Positions 1 through 11,541 are shown, counted from the stretch's first letter. The stretch is DNA of 64,000 nt from Blepharisma stoltei (GCA_914767885.1 CAJZBQ010000064.1:186001-250000), one strand, 5' to 3'. Notes: generated by a model from the letters alone, not told the origin. Numbers and translations are program-made.

Positions 1-290
1 CCAAAATGAAACTCGAAGCCCAAGAGACAAAGCCTATTATTACGCTATGGATTGTCAATTGGCAAAAAACCTCCATCTAGCCCTTGCTGGGCATCTCATT
101 TCCAACTCTAAATTCCACCTCCCCTCGGCAAGGGCACTGTTTGGATGTGAGTTAAAGTTGTCCAGCCAAGTGCTGTCACTCCATCAAATTCGCCAAAACT
201 GGCCCAGACACAAATTTCTGAATACTATTCTCTCATCAGCAAGCCTTCCCGGCAACAGGTGTTAAAAGAACAGGTTGGCTCGCCATTTTA
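1..290 (-). repeat. SINE-like retroelement fragment, cut by the window edge
   Basis: On the minus strand this begins AAAATGGCGAGCC and continues to TTAACACCTG. That matches the 5' ends of the insertions at 12659-12988, 30176-30889 and 32359-32877. Further in it has GTTGGAAATGAGATGCCCAGC, a module also seen in the elements near 12810 and 50310. It is GC-richer than its surroundings. The 3' part lies outside the window. The short open frames inside are not credible genes. Confidence 0.45.
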
Positions 291-771
291 ATATATATTA
301 CATCAAGACATGCATATAAAGCAAGTTTAGGTGAAACTACAATTAACCCAAGCTTCCAGAATTCGATTTTAACAAATCGAAAGCCAAGGCTTCAGAACTC
401 GTTTTTAATACCAGGATAAATGTATTTTATGCGTATTTATCATGTGTAATAACTAATATAAGCAGGAACGCTTTTATCTAGCACAATAATCATCGCACTA
501 AAGCTTCCCAATTGAGCGACCTTTATAATAATAAGTTAAGGCACATTAGGTTATTATCTTTATATGAAATCCATAACGTGCAAAATAATTTTATTTAAAT
601 TTATTTACTTTTAACAGTAGATTCTGCTTAAGAATTATCTTTAACAGCTTTCATGCCTAACTATACACTGATTTTTATTCAATAAATCAATATAAAGTTC
701 TCTATAATCCTTTTCCTTTACTTCTTTTTCTTCAGTCCTGACCTCATTTTCTTCTTGGCTTGTGACAGCAT
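291..771. other. AT-rich intergenic stretch
   Basis: No coding pattern, RNA gene or clear repeat is seen. It contains two CCAAGCTTCCAGAATTCG / CCAAGGCTTCAGAACTCG-like near repeats around 350-405. It lies downstream of the minus-strand DP gene. Confidence 0.4.
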
Positions 772-1500
772 TTATGCTATTTTCTGTCACTTTAATCAAT
801 TTTTTTGATAATAAACCCTTAATTTATAAATAAAATAAACTTCAGTCTTCATCAGTAGCTGCTGTATATAATAGCAAACCAATAATAATTCTATTGGAAA
901 AGTATCACTTAAATCGCTAGCAGTAAAATGATGAAACTTCATATTCGCCAACAAATGTGCATCATTATATATCATGACTGGATTTTCTGACAAAATTCTT
1001 ATTGAGTCTTCTTGGACATCAATATTCATTTCTCTTCCTCTTACTACTACACAAGGAAGCAGAACGTTTGGTTTGGTCTCTTGGGCCATATTTCGATTCA
1101 GAAGCTTATGCAGAGCTATAAAATGCAGCAAATTTTCAGTTAAAGCTTTTCTTTTTTCTTCAATCATAGCTTTTTTGGCATTCAAACTTCCTCGAACTGA
1201 CCCGATTTCTTTGTCATTTGATAATCCTTGATAGCTGATTTCATTACGAATTTTTGAAATAATATTTAAGGCATGGAGCACATTAAGTGCGTCATACACT
1301 CTTCGTTGGATATTCTTGAACTCGACTTCATAAGAACTATCAGAGTAATCTTTAAGGATTTCTTTAGCAATTTGGTTGCCTGTAGTGACGCCACCGTTTT
1401 TTACTTTTTCGAGCACTTGGCGAGACAAATTCATGAGTTTTTTGCTTCTGTCAGGTGTTGCTATAATAGAGGCGGTTTGATTATCCATAATTTTATGCAC
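772..1500 (-). CDS. DP-like (E2F partner) transcription factor
   Basis: A 242-residue protein. The core NIQRRVYDALNVLHALNIISK closely follows the DP-family DNA-recognition helix (human TFDP1 has RRRVYDALNVLMAMNIISK at the same place). It is preceded by a winged-helix start (LMNLSRQVLEKVKNGG) and followed by a short dimerisation region. DP proteins pair with E2F to control cell-cycle genes in the nucleus; that role is inferred from the family. The open frame reaches a UGA at 796, which is Trp in this code, and extends to UAA at 772. The ATG four codons downstream (1488) is an alternative start with an AAAATT leader. The protein is short for the family and lacks long N- and C-terminal extensions. 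The next minus-strand gene ends 77 bp upstream. Confidence 0.75.
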
Positions 1501-1577
1501 CGCCTAATATTTAAGATGGGAAATTTAGAATGATGAAGAAAAGAATGATTTTATAGAAAATAGCAAGGGATTATTTA

Positions 1578-3827
1578 TTAAGCAGTGTTTAAAGTTTCGG
1601 CTTTATTATTTGCATCAGAGTGTTTTTGCTTAAATCTTGCTAAAAAGATTGATGGGTCCTTGTTTAAAAGAGATTTAAGCTCTTTTATGACTTTATCAAG
1701 AGGGGCAAGAGTCATATTAAATTTACAATAATTATCGTATCAGTAAAGCATCATTCCTGCGCTGATAGAAAAAAACAGATCGCTTATTTTTTCAGAAGAC
1801 TCGACAATTATTTTATTGAGAATTCTCTTTTTTAAAGCTCATAGGCTGATTGTGATTATTTTTATAGCAAGATTCCCGATTTCAATTCTGTTTTTTAGCC
1901 GCTTTTGAGCGGCAAGAATTAAGTCAAATTCAAACTGATGATTTTCACATAAGAATAGCATTAATGTAAGCCCTAATAAGGAGCATTCTTTTTCTAGCTC
2001 TTTTGTTATTACAGTGGATCCAAAACCTAACTCATTGGAACAAAATATCCATTGGGTAAATTAAGCGTTTCAATTGGAAAAAAATTCGAAATTTTTATAG
2101 GTGAAAATAATAATTTTCATAGAATTAGTTTTAATGGGAAGAGCGCAAGTAATACTATTTTAACACTTTAAGCACAGAATTGATTAATATTCTAATTTAG
2201 TTCTCTGTAAAATTAAATTAGCATTCAAAAATATCGTTCTAATTATTATTTAATTTTTTTTTAATTTTTTTTCAAAATAACAGAATTTTTATTCTAATTT
2301 AAAGGGAATAAATAAATCCAGTCTTCAGCAGAAACTGAAACTTTTTTCGTAATAGAGTGATGAACACTCATTAATATTTTTTTATGGAAATAATTGTAAA
2401 TATTAAATCTCAATTTTGCAATTTTTCTTAATGAGCAAATTTCTTTTTTCTGCGATTTTGATGGACAAAACTTTGAATTTTTCTTACAGCAGCAAAAAAA
2501 TCTAGACAAGCAAAATTTCGAGCTTTGTTTTTCTTCAGGAATTGAATCTTTGATAGGATTTATCATCCTATCAATTACTCCTTTATAGGTGTAGTATAAG
2601 TCATCACTTCTCCCTAGTGCTGTTACATTTAAAGGCTCAGTCTCTTCAAATTGCTTACTTCCCTCGTTAATAACACATTTTTTACCTATAAATTTTAATA
2701 TAAAATTCTTGTAATTTACTATTAATAGAGTTAGAGCTAGGCATTTCAATATCAGGACCTTCTCTGAGAGCAATTGGGTTTATAAATGGTGACCTTTCAA
2801 TAGAATTTCTTTGAGAGTCTATTTTATTATGCCGAGGCTCTAAAGAAAATAAAGACTGCGGGCTAATTGGCGAAAAGAATTTTGATGGAGATTCCATTTG
2901 CGAATGAATACTTTCTACTTCTGGCATTGGATAAGCATCAGGAAGCAAAATTTCAACCTCATTTACTACAGAAAGCTCTGTAGTTAGAAGTTTTGTCTGT
3001 GCAAGGTTGGAATTGCTATGCCTCCTAGAAAAAGTTGAAAGCTGAGACTTACATGAATTCATCCTTTCTATATAATCCTCTATATCTGAATCAGCTGACA
3101 TTTCTCCTCGTGGAGTCATAAATGCAGAATTGTCATGCAAAGTCGAATTTTTTGAGCGATTAGCTTCTTTTGAGCTTGATCTTGATTTTTTTTCGACTTC
3201 AATTGTTAATGATGCTCCTTTATTTGATTTTGTCCTTCTTGGAGAAATCCCAAGTAGCAGACTTTCTGATTTTCTCTCGTTATATTCAGTAAAATTTTCT
3301 CTCTCAAAATTTATATTAAAAATAACTGAATATAGAATTAAATATTATTTTTAAAACAAAATTAATGATAAATTTATATAGGCTACTTCTATTTTAGGGA
3401 TAAGTTTTATTTTTCTTGGTTGCTCAGAATTTACTTTTAAAAGAAGAGGAGGTTCTGGCTCTTCATTTTCAAGCTGCTCATTTTCTTCTATTTTTAGAGC
3501 AATAATGGTTTCACTTTTATTCAGATCTTTTGTATTTTTTCTCTGTAGAAAGTTTTGCTGCTCTAAGTCAGCGAATTTTTCAGAGCTTGTGCTTTGGAAG
3601 TTTGCCCTTGTGGAGTCGTCTTTTTTGGAGTCGAATTCTTCTAATTCAAATTCTATGTCATTAGGATTTATAGAGGGATTTTCAATATTTTTCAAGCTTT
3701 CAAGCTTTGCGTTTATTTCTGGGTTATCATAAATTTCTATACAAATTTCAGCTATATCTTTGTTTTCCTTGCTGCCTATTTCTGTATGTTTAATAATTTC
3801 GAGGCTTCCATGCTCTTCTGAATGCAT
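1578..3827 (-). CDS. Large acidic protein with ELMO-like C-terminus, broken by IESs
   Basis: This gene must be assembled. From the start (MHSEEHGSLE) it runs through an acidic, Ser-rich disordered region, a Cys-rich patch (FCCCKKNSKFC) and a C-terminal region with Trp-Leu-Gly-Phe and LLGLTLMLFLCEN. That C-terminus resembles an ELMO domain (W..LGF....DLRG.GLLGL..L), a GTPase-regulator module; the match is by pattern only. Removing 3312-3374 (63 bp, flanked by AAATTTATAT repeats) and 2028-2308 (281 bp, TA-bounded) keeps the frame exactly; the latter join gives ...EDWIYLGFGSTV. A third break near 2686-2719 is ambiguous. Two UGA codons are read as Trp (LWALKK and LYWYDN). The total is about 620 residues. 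The start could instead be an upstream ATG at 3881. Confidence 0.6.
2028..2308. mobile_element. IES, 281 bp, MITE-like with GGAACAAAAT terminal repeat
   Basis: It starts TAACTCATTGGAACAAAATA and ends ATTCTAATTTAAAGGGAATA, giving imperfect inverted ends of the group seen at 27341 and 37095. TA flanks both sides (2028-2029 and 2309-2310). Removal joins GAC TGG ATT TAT to TTA GGT TTT in frame. Confidence 0.75.
2686..2719 (-). other. Ambiguous 34-nt interruption (GT...AG intron or short IES)
   Basis: The frame upstream and the frame downstream differ by one. On the minus strand a 34-nt GT...AG segment flanked by GTAAA repeats, if removed, restores the frame. A 94-bp excision between two TTTATA copies (giving SPFIGKK) does so equally well. 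The 34-nt option keeps a more coding-like stretch, but it is longer than every other intron here. Confidence 0.4.
3312..3374. other. Short IES, 63 bp
   Basis: It is flanked by a 10-bp direct repeat AAATTTATAT (3307-3316 and 3370-3379) that contains TA. Removal joins two coding segments in frame (VAYINFEREN). It contains an in-frame UAA, so it cannot be coding. Confidence 0.65.
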
Positions 3828-4072
3828 TTTACAGCGACAATTATAATGGTTTAAAAGATCTAGATTTATTATAATCAACATGAAGATCAAGAATTAATAT
3901 TTCGAGAGAGAAGTTTTATGATATAGGTTCTAAAAAAGAACTATATCCATTGGCAATTTTATTGATAAATTAATCTATATGGATCTTTATAAATGGTAAT
4001 ATTTGAGAGAAGTTTGCATTATATGCATAAAAAATAAAAAACTAAAATAAAAAGAAATCATTCCAATTAGTC

Positions 4073-4933
4073 TTATTCATCTTTTTTCTCATTTTCGCTC
4101 ATAATCATTTCAATAGTCGGAATTACATTATCAGGAATATCACAAACCTTAAAGCTCTTCAGTCCCCATTTCCCAATTCCATTTCTAATTAAAGCTCTTG
4201 CAAACGCTCTAGGTGTAATCCTTGGCCTTTCACTGCTTATTTCTGAAGCTTCTCTTATCAGCTGCATCATTTTTTGCTGCGAAATGGTGCGATCAATTTT
4301 TCTAGCTTCATACTCAAACTGGCTTGGATCTAAATAGTCATATTTCCCTACAATATTCATAATAAAGGCTGCATCTCTTCTTTGTCTTATCATAAAAACT
4401 TCGGTAAGAGCATTTAAAAATGACGATTTTGAAATTATATATTTCCCACTTTTATTTTGGTTCGTAAAAGATTTCATGTTTACCATGGATAAAAAGGTTT
4501 CTTTTCTGAATTTCCCTTCATTATAAATGTCAAGTTTTTCAAAAAACTTTTTTATTCCATCTGGAGTGACCCAAAGATCTAAAATTGTTCTGCAGCCTTT
4601 AATAAATTCAATACAGTTGATTGCACAGTCTCCGTTTTTATCAAGCAGCCCATATAGGCCTTCTGGAGATTTGCCAAGTTTAGCCATTTTATGGAGAAGC
4701 TTATAGGCAACTAGCTCTTCTATAGGAATATTTTTAGGCTTCATTAGTTCTAGTGCTAAAGTGCCTCCTTCTCTATCACCAGCAAAGGCACGATAAATGT
4801 ACTCAAAAACATCTGTAAGATAAGCATAGCCCCCTGATGCTGCATACTCTAAAGCTTCCCCTTTTTTAACTACTACTTTTTTCCCAGTTTTATGCTCCAG
4901 AGCGATTTTGATTTTTTCATATCTGTCATTCAT
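4073..4933 (-). CDS. EF-hand domain protein
   Basis: A 286-residue protein starting MNDRYEKIK; the ATG at 4933 is chosen because only a GTG lies upstream in frame. It has a clear EF-hand loop LLDKNGDCAINCIEFIKG near residue 100, with Asp, Asn, Asp and Glu at calcium-ligand positions. A second degenerate hand follows (KLDIYNEGKFRKETF), and two weaker helix-loop-helix units come later. Such proteins are typically calcium sensors of the ciliary or cortical cytoskeleton; which one is not recognised. No insertion or in-frame UGA interrupts it. It lies head-to-tail with the coiled-coil gene at 5069-6577. Confidence 0.75.
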   Translation of the reverse strand: MNDRYEKIKIALEHKTGKKVVVKKGEALEYAASGGYAYLTDVFEYIYRAFAGDREGGTLALELMKPKNIPIEELVAYKLLHKMAKLGKSPEGLYGLLDKNGDCAINCIEFIKGCRTILDLWVTPDGIKKFFEKLDIYNEGKFRKETFLSMVNMKSFTNQNKSGKYIISKSSFLNALTEVFMIRQRRDAAFIMNIVGKYDYLDPSQFEYEARKIDRTISQQKMMQLIREASEISSERPRITPRAFARALIRNGIGKWGLKSFKVCDIPDNVIPTIEMIMSENEKKDE

Positions 4934-5068
4934 GACACAAAAATCGCCCCTCACTTTGACAAGATATAATGCAAGATATATAGTAATCTATAAATAAGCC
5001 ACGATAATAGCTGATTAATACTATATAAAGCTGATTGTTTTCCTTTTGGCATTTATGGATTATTTATA

Positions 5069-6577
5069 TTAGTCAGTATAAAAAGGAATCGGCTGAGGAT
5101 GAAAAATTTGCAATAGTCTGCAATAGAGCGTTCCATAAGAATTTCCTTCTGCCAATTGTTGTTGCAAAGCTGGTATTAGTTGTGACAAATTTTTCATGGC
5201 AAGCTTTGGAATTCCAAAAACTCTTGTTAAATGTTCTATTAAAAACTCAGTCATTAGCCTTGGTTTTCTGCCGTCTGCAATATCTTTTAAGTCAACCTTC
5301 AATTTGCTGTTCATAAGCTCTTCTAAAAATTTAAACATGTTAGCGGGTGGCATAGGTTTTTCATTACTTAAGTTTGCTTCTTTTAAAGCACTTATTATTG
5401 CATTGTTTCCTAATAAATAATTAGCTTCTTCTTCTATAAGTGCAGTGTCTTCTACATCATGGAGAATAATTTCATCTTCTTCGTCTAATTCTTCAGGTTC
5501 TTCTTCTGCAAACCATCTCCATCTTTTAAAAGCAGTATCAAGGCTATTTGAAATAAGTGAAGCTAACCTGCTCATAAATAATTTTTTCATTTTTTCAGTT
5601 GATTGACTATGCAATTCGTCATATTCTTGATTTATTATATTTAAAGAACTTTCACCAGCTTCTAATTTTTCGTTTAATTCAGTGATTTTGGTAGTCAGAG
5701 AATTTAAAATTTCTTCTTGGTCTGATAAAGCGCCTTCTATATGGACATTTTCCCAAAATTTTACGTTTTGGACTAATACTGCCTCATGCTGCTTAAGCTG
5801 TATAATTTTTTCTTCGAGGCTTTCACATATTTTAACTGTTTCCAATGACTCTTTATGAATCCTTTCTACACTATTTTTTTGTTGTTTCTTCAAGAAAACT
5901 TCATTGATTTTGTCATTTAATTTTTCTTCAAAGTCCTCTATATCTTCTTGGGTCACTTTGTTCTCCTGACAGTATTTTTCTAAAATTTTTATATCATTGC
6001 TTATTTCTGCTGTTTTATTAGCTTTTTCTTTTATAGCAGCTTTATATTGTTTTATTTCTTCACTATCAAATTTTCCATCAGGTCTTTTTTCCAGCTCCCA
6101 TTTATTTTTGATGTCTATAGTTTCTTGTTTTATTCTTTCGATTTCTCTTTTAGCTTCTTCAATTTCATCTTCTTTTTCTTTCTTTTTTTCAGTGTAGTTT
6201 TGAAAGCCTATTTTTCTATTGAGAACTTCGAATTCTTTATCGAATTCGCATCGGGATACTAAATTCATAGCTAAATTTTTGAAATCTTTCGAGCTATTGC
6301 TGCTTAGGTTCTCTTCTTTATTTTTTAGCTGGGTTAAAAGAAATGATAAATATTGGTCAGATCCAACAGTTTTCGAGTATTCTTGAAGTTTAGAGTTAAT
6401 TTCCAATGATTTTTCTGAGTTCATTTTTTCGATTCATGAGAGAAGATCAACTAATTTGCAGCTTATTGTGTCTTCTACTTTATTTTGAACTGAAATGGTG
6501 TTTGCTTGGCTAATGATGAAGGAGACTGGAGAAGTCGGGTCGAATAAATTGGTTTCTCTGTTTATAGGGTCTGTCAT
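5069..6577 (-). CDS. Long coiled-coil protein, family not recognised
   Basis: A 502-residue protein starting MTDPINRETNLFDP. The start at 6577 is preferred over the internal ATG at 6424 because the frame is open through an in-frame UGA (LLSWIEKMNS). Residues of about 60-350 are strongly Glu/Lys-rich heptads typical of coiled coil. A basic-aromatic segment AFKRWRWF follows, then an acidic stretch (EEEPEELDEEDE) and a helical C-terminal region (FLEELMNSKLKVDLKD). It could be a ciliary or basal-body structural protein, but that is only a guess from composition and domain layout. No insertions are seen. Confidence 0.65.
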
Positions 6578-7424
6578 ATATTATAATGAAAAAAATAAAA
6601 CGAAGAATTAGGATGTTTTGGCTATTTTATACTAAAATTAATTAATAATTATATCTAATCACATAAAAGATATATTAAATTGAAGATTATTCACTATTTT
6701 GAATAATTTTATTTTTCAATTAGGCTATTAATTATTCTTTTAATATTTCTTTAAACTTATAAAATTCCAAATTTGCCATTTATTGAAATAATATAATGCA
6801 ATAAATTTAATCATCATGGCAATGCTATCATTTAATAAAATCACTTGGAAAGAAAGATTTCAACACTAAGTTCTACCAGCAAGCCCAGCTGGTTGCTGAA
6901 TCAGAACTGTTTCGTCATTTATTTTTAAAAGATAAGCTATGATTAAGCTAAAAGGTGTCTGACAATTACAGAATTTTATTTTGCGCATCAGAAAAATCGA
7001 CAGAATTAGGTTACAGCTATAGTAAACCCTTAGAAAATTAAAAATAATGGATAAAAGAAATCAAGGAATAATGATTTTTATAAATTGTACGACAGCTTTA
7101 TGAAGAAGAAAAAATTTACTTACCCTACCCTACACCAAAAGCAAAGGTTAGCACCAACACCAAACGCCAACACCCAAAAAAAAATCGCAAAAACCGCCTT
7201 TGTCGGAGCGACTCAAAATTAATGACAGCAACTTTTAGACCCTAAAAAAAAAAAAAAACGCAGCGACTTTCCTGCCGGCCGCTTCTTAAGGAGGCTAGTT
7301 GTCTGTCCCACCTTTATGAGGAAACTAATAAATTCATTTAATTTTTGAAATTCCTACAGCTTAAAAATCATCAAAAATATCTATTCATCATATAAATGAG
7401 GAGTCTTATATTATATTAATATTA
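6578..7424. other. Intergenic region between divergent genes
   Basis: An AT-rich 850 bp spacer. Around 7130-7290 is a compositionally different patch with poly-A tracts, CACCAACACCAAACGCCAACACC and a GC-rich CCTGCCGGCCGC. It may be a degraded repeat or a small RNA locus, but no family is recognised. A short hairpin AGCAAGCCCAGCTGGTTGCT occurs near 6880. Confidence 0.35.
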
Positions 7425-8024
7425 ATGGAGCAGAACAACACAAATACCAATAACGAAGAAAATATATCAGTGGTGCCACTTGTCACAAGTAATTTCACTG
7501 ATTACTTTGAAGACATCCTACATAATGATGCAGCTTCTCTACTATTTCAATCAGAAGTTGACGAAAAAGATATCAAAATATTGTTGAAGCAAATTAAGCT
7601 TTCCCTCAAAGACCATAATCTTTCTACTAGAAATAAAGAACTATTATCGCAATCAGGTCAAATTAAATGCAATGATAAGTCTTTCTCAGAAGATTTTGAT
7701 GGTTTTGAACCCCCAGAATTAATTTATAACGAACTTAGTAAGGTCGGATATACCTTTTATAATTCGGATTCAAAAAATAAGTGAAAAATTGGCCATGTAT
7801 TGACGAAAATTGCAGCGGAAAATGGTAATGGAGAAGCCATGCACAACTTAGGCATTGATTATATGCGTGGTCTTGGATGTGAAAAGAATCTAAAATTAGC
7901 TTGCAAGTGGCTATCTAAATCATCTGTCAAAGGAATTGGCTTATCAAAGTCAAAGCTGGAAGAAGCTTTAAGGATGGCAAAAGCAGAAGAGGAAGAGAAA
8001 AATTCGAAATGCATGATATTTTAA
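7425..8024 (+). CDS. Sel1-repeat protein with C-terminal CaaX box
   Basis: A 199-residue protein; the frame runs through one UGA (NKWKIGHVL) read as Trp. The N-terminal 115 residues are acidic and low-complexity. Residues of about 128-165 form a Sel1/TPR-like repeat (NGNGEAMHNLGIDYMRGLGC, then ACKWLSKSS). The C-terminus is KNSKCMIF, a CaaX motif; a terminal Phe or Leu is usually read by geranylgeranyl transferase I. The sequence therefore suggests a membrane-anchored scaffold, by inference. The start has the TATTAATATTAATG context usual in this window. A single Sel1 repeat is fewer than typical family members carry. Confidence 0.7.
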
Positions 8025-9042
8025 TAATTAAATATAAGCAATATCACTCTCTATTTAAACATGAGCTGGGTGACCTTAAAAATGGTTGAATTCCAGGTGC
8101 TGCATTAGGAATTAGAGTGATTTAATTCTGATTTGATGTGTTTTCGTGCTAATTTTTGAAATTCTTGCTATTAAAAATTTTAATCATATATCAAGAAAAT
8201 TATAAACAAATATATGATCATAATTATTTAAATATATTATTTAGTCTTTACTTCTCCCGCCATTGTTCAAATGATCAAGGATCGTGCACATAAAAATTCT
8301 AAGCATTAGTGATAAAAGATAGAGTACTCAATATATTAGCGAATATACTAAAAACCATAATAAAATTGATGAGAAGAATTATATAGCATAATCTTTTATA
8401 TTCGCTGCTATCGAAGATAGTGTTTTACTATATAAAAATCTTAAGATCAAAGGGAGGCTAATTTCCTATTTTTAGAAAATAATAATTGAAATTGTTGAAC
8501 GAGGATAGGCGAGTTAGATATTGCAATAGACTTGGTTAAAATAGCTTTTTATTAACTAATCCAAGAATATTTTAAATGTTTTGAATTTACAGTTTAAATC
8601 ACAATCCTTTTTTTAATGCAAATAATCAATTATGATTTTAAGCTTTTGCCCACTATTTTATCATAATGCATAAGGTTAATTTCACCCATTTTTAAAAGTC
8701 TTTGTGACGTCTACTCTTTCTTGGCAAAAATTATATCCAAGCTTTTTTGCTTATTTTGCTTTATTAAGGCAATAAGTATATGAAGCGAGAATTTATGTAC
8801 TCAAAATCCAATTCCATGCAATTTCTTAGAAGCCCAATGAATATTCGTTATTCTAATCGTCAATACTAGAAGCCCATACCCTTCCTTATATAATCTTAAG
8901 CCTGCCCTCTACAATTTAACTTAATTTTACCATCAAATTTAGATTAATTTTCTCTTCTTGAATTAAAAATTATATTTTCATACTTCTATTCAAACTTGTT
9001 GAACATATTCTGATCACCAATATGGGCTGTCATAATAATAAA
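8025..9042. other. Intergenic stretch, 1 kb
   Basis: AT-rich, with no coding pattern, RNA gene or inverted-repeat ends found. It separates two plus-strand genes and could hold unplaced IESs. Confidence 0.35.
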
Positions 9043-10590
9043 ATGTCCAAGATTTTATTCCTTTTCGTAGCTTTCGTCGCTCTATCCAGTGCCGAAGTTG
9101 AAGTCCCAGCCTCACTTTTCAATGGAAACTACGACGGCTTCAAAACCTTCGTAGGCGCCTTCATGAACGGTTATACCAACTCACAGTACACTCTCCCAGC
9201 TACCTGCTTAGACCAAGCATCTCAAGGCAAACTTGACGCTGATATGGTCAATATCATCACAGACGTTCTTAAATTCCGTCCTATGGAAACCTACGATAGT
9301 CTTGTAGTCTTTGCCAAAGACCATATACATTAAAATGACACACATGCTAACTTGCCCTCTTGGTATAGCAGTCCAGACCTTATGGCTACGGCGAACTGGG
9401 AAGGACTCCGAGCTGAGAATCAAATGCAGGCTCAAAAGGTGTGTATCCGGGTAGGTTTTTGCTGCTTTCTTGTGGTTGGAAATGGAGGTGCTCAACAACG
9501 TCCTTTGGATCCGAGGACCCTTGGTATTCCTCTACAGAGAAACTGGAGGTTTCGGCCCATGCCAAAGGGGAACAGCCTTTTTCCTGTAGCTGTCGAAGAA
9601 AGGCACTCGACAACCAATAGACTCCAAAGATCCTTGGAATCAAGCCTCTCCAAAAGCCTGTAGAAGGACCACATAAATCCATAAGCTCTCAAGACTGAAG
9701 CCGCAACCAGGAGGCAGAAGGTACCGGAAGGGCACTCGCAAGAGGGATAGACCCTCTGGGCTGGAGTCGAAAAGCGTAGAACCTCCGTACGGAAGGTCTT
9801 TGGTGGCTGTGTCACCAATATGGCCAGCGCCTGACTTTAATAATCCTAATCCTAATCCTTCGCCAAAGATCTCGAAACGATGGCCTCCACCTGTGGAATA
9901 AGCCAAGTTACCACAAACTTAAACGCTGACTTAAAGAACAAAGGCAGCTGGTACGTTGTAGGAAACCTCATATTAGAGAAAGACGTAATTGAGTCTTACA
10001 TCGCCGCTTCAACATTGGAGCTCATTGCCTTCAAGTTTGACAAGGCAGGAAAAGACTTTGGAATTGCTATGAGACATATGGTCCCACCATACACTGGAAA
10101 GTCCATGCTATCAAGCACATCTAGCCCAATTACTGAGCTCACCCAGTTTGGAAAAGGACTTCTTGATGGCTTTGAAGGTCAAGTGTCAGCTACAGGTGCC
10201 TGTTACAATGACATCACCAAATTCTTCGGAATTTTCGAGAATGGCTATGCTACCATTGAGAAAATTCTCCAATTCAACATTGCAGCTATTGACGACTTAA
10301 TTGTTGAATTTAAAGAAATCGAACCACAAATGAAGCAAATTTCAAGCCAATGCCCATTCGAGACCTTGTTTGCTTCAGTTCTTCAGAGCTTAACAACTGA
10401 AAAAGGACTTAAAGCTTTATATGCCAACTATTACAACTCACTTACAGTGATTGATGCAGACATTGAAAACGTCCTTAACTGCTCAGCTGACCTTTATACC
10501 TGTGGCAAGAGCTTAGGAAATGCCATTGACTTATTATTCAGCTGGAACCTTGAGAAGGCAAGCAAAACTCCAGGCTTTCTTCGTTTCTAA
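9043..10590 (+). CDS. Secreted protein of unknown family, interrupted by a retroelement
   Basis: Assembled length is 332 residues after removing 9313-9861. The start MSKILFLFVAFVALSSAEVE is a clear signal peptide; this ATG (9043, preceded by AATAATAAA) is preferred over the one at 9022. The mature protein is mostly helical with scattered Cys (CLDQA, STCGIS, GACYND, SQCPF, NCSADLYTCG), suggesting disulphides in an extracellular or vesicle protein. Codon use is richer in C-ending codons than neighbouring genes, suggesting high expression. The join reads FAKDLETMASTCG in frame. No catalytic motif is seen and the family is not recognised. Confidence 0.7.
9313..9861 (+). mobile_element. SINE-like retroelement in a coding region
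   Basis: 549 bp between two copies of GCCAAAGA (9313 and 9862). Near the 5' side is CATTAAAATGACACACATGC; the 3' end is (TAATCC)3. It carries a GTGGTTGGAAATGGAGG module shared with other elements here. A reverse-strand relative occupies 63738-64000. Several overlapping open frames inside are artefacts. Confidence 0.75.
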
Positions 10591-10686
10591 ATAACATAAC
10601 AGGCTGCTTAATATAATAATAAAATTGTCTTTAAACTAAAAATTGTGAAATTAGTTTGACTTTATAGTAAAAAAATATTTTAAATT

Positions 10687-11535
10687 TTATTTCTTTTTAG
10701 GCTTCGCTTTTCCTTTTGATTTCGGGTCTGGCTCTTCAACATAATTAGCGTCTTCTTCAATCGTTCTGATACAAAATCCATCAATTTCATAAGGGTTTAC
10801 GTTAGAATCTGGCTCTACAATTACAAGCTGGTACACAGTTTTGTTATTTAAAAGAGTTATCGCTTGGTCGTCTAGTCTTTGATTCAAAAATTTTCGATTT
10901 CCAGTTGGATCTAAAACATCTACATCGCCTGGCGGATTTTGGTATTTTTCTTGGAAGCTGGCTAACAAGTGCAATTTTTCATTAATTTTTTCGACTCTTG
11001 CAGATAAATCAGAAATTTGCCTTCTTAAATCCTCTTTCAATGCATTAATTTTCTGCTGCTTTGCTTCTTCAGGGGTTAATTCTTTGGCTTCTTCAACTTT
11101 TTTGCCTTTTTTGGTTTCTTCTTTTTTAGACTTTGCTTTTTCCGCTTCTTTTTTAGCTTCCTCAAGTTTTTTAGCTTCTTCAAGTTTTTTGGCTTCTTCT
11201 ATTTTTTTTGCTTCTTCTATTTCGGCTGTTTCTTTCTTTTTTTCTTCTTTTCCAACTCTTCTCCGTCTGCTATAAGCAGGTCTTTCCACAGCAACAGGCA
11301 CTTTTTCTTCTTCAACGGGTGCGTTATTTTCCAATCTGTTTAACTTTTTCTGTTTCCCTTCAATATTTTTTGTGATATCTTCGATTTCTTTTATAAATTG
11401 GTTCTGCTTTTGAGTCATCAATGCAGCTATGTCTGCATATGCTTGTTTTTTGATTGCATCTATTAACGGTCCGGTTTGGCAGTTAATGTTAAAAACATGC
11501 CCTTGTTTGTATCCATAGGCGACTTTAATAAACAT
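10687..11535 (-). CDS. CXorf65-like protein with charged insert
   Basis: A 282-residue protein. The N-terminus MFIKVAYGYKQGHVFNINCQ and the segment FLNQRLDDQAITLLNNKTVYQLVIVEPD recall the small CXorf65 family (MFIFVKYRDDQQFLVNT... and a later Tyr-Val-Val strand). This assignment is from remembered motif layout and is tentative. Between them lies a highly charged Lys/Glu/Ala-rich region (residues ~80-180) with repeated EEAKKLEEAKK units, likely a single helix or coiled coil. The C-terminus is basic (KGKAKPKKK). It starts only 6 bp from the stop of the MKS1-like gene on the same strand. Confidence 0.5.
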   Translation of the reverse strand: MFIKVAYGYKQGHVFNINCQTGPLIDAIKKQAYADIAALMTQKQNQFIKEIEDITKNIEGKQKKLNRLENNAPVEEEKVPVAVERPAYSRRRRVGKEEKKKETAEIEEAKKIEEAKKLEEAKKLEEAKKEAEKAKSKKEETKKGKKVEEAKELTPEEAKQQKINALKEDLRRQISDLSARVEKINEKLHLLASFQEKYQNPPGDVDVLDPTGNRKFLNQRLDDQAITLLNNKTVYQLVIVEPDSNVNPYEIDGFCIRTIEEDANYVEEPDPKSKGKAKPKKK

Positions 11536-11541
11536 TTTAAT

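Noticed and set aside
9208-9906. Several overlapping open frames of about 100 codons on both strands
   Set aside because: They lie inside a GC-rich retroelement with few stops and show no protein-like pattern or conservation with the related element at 63738.
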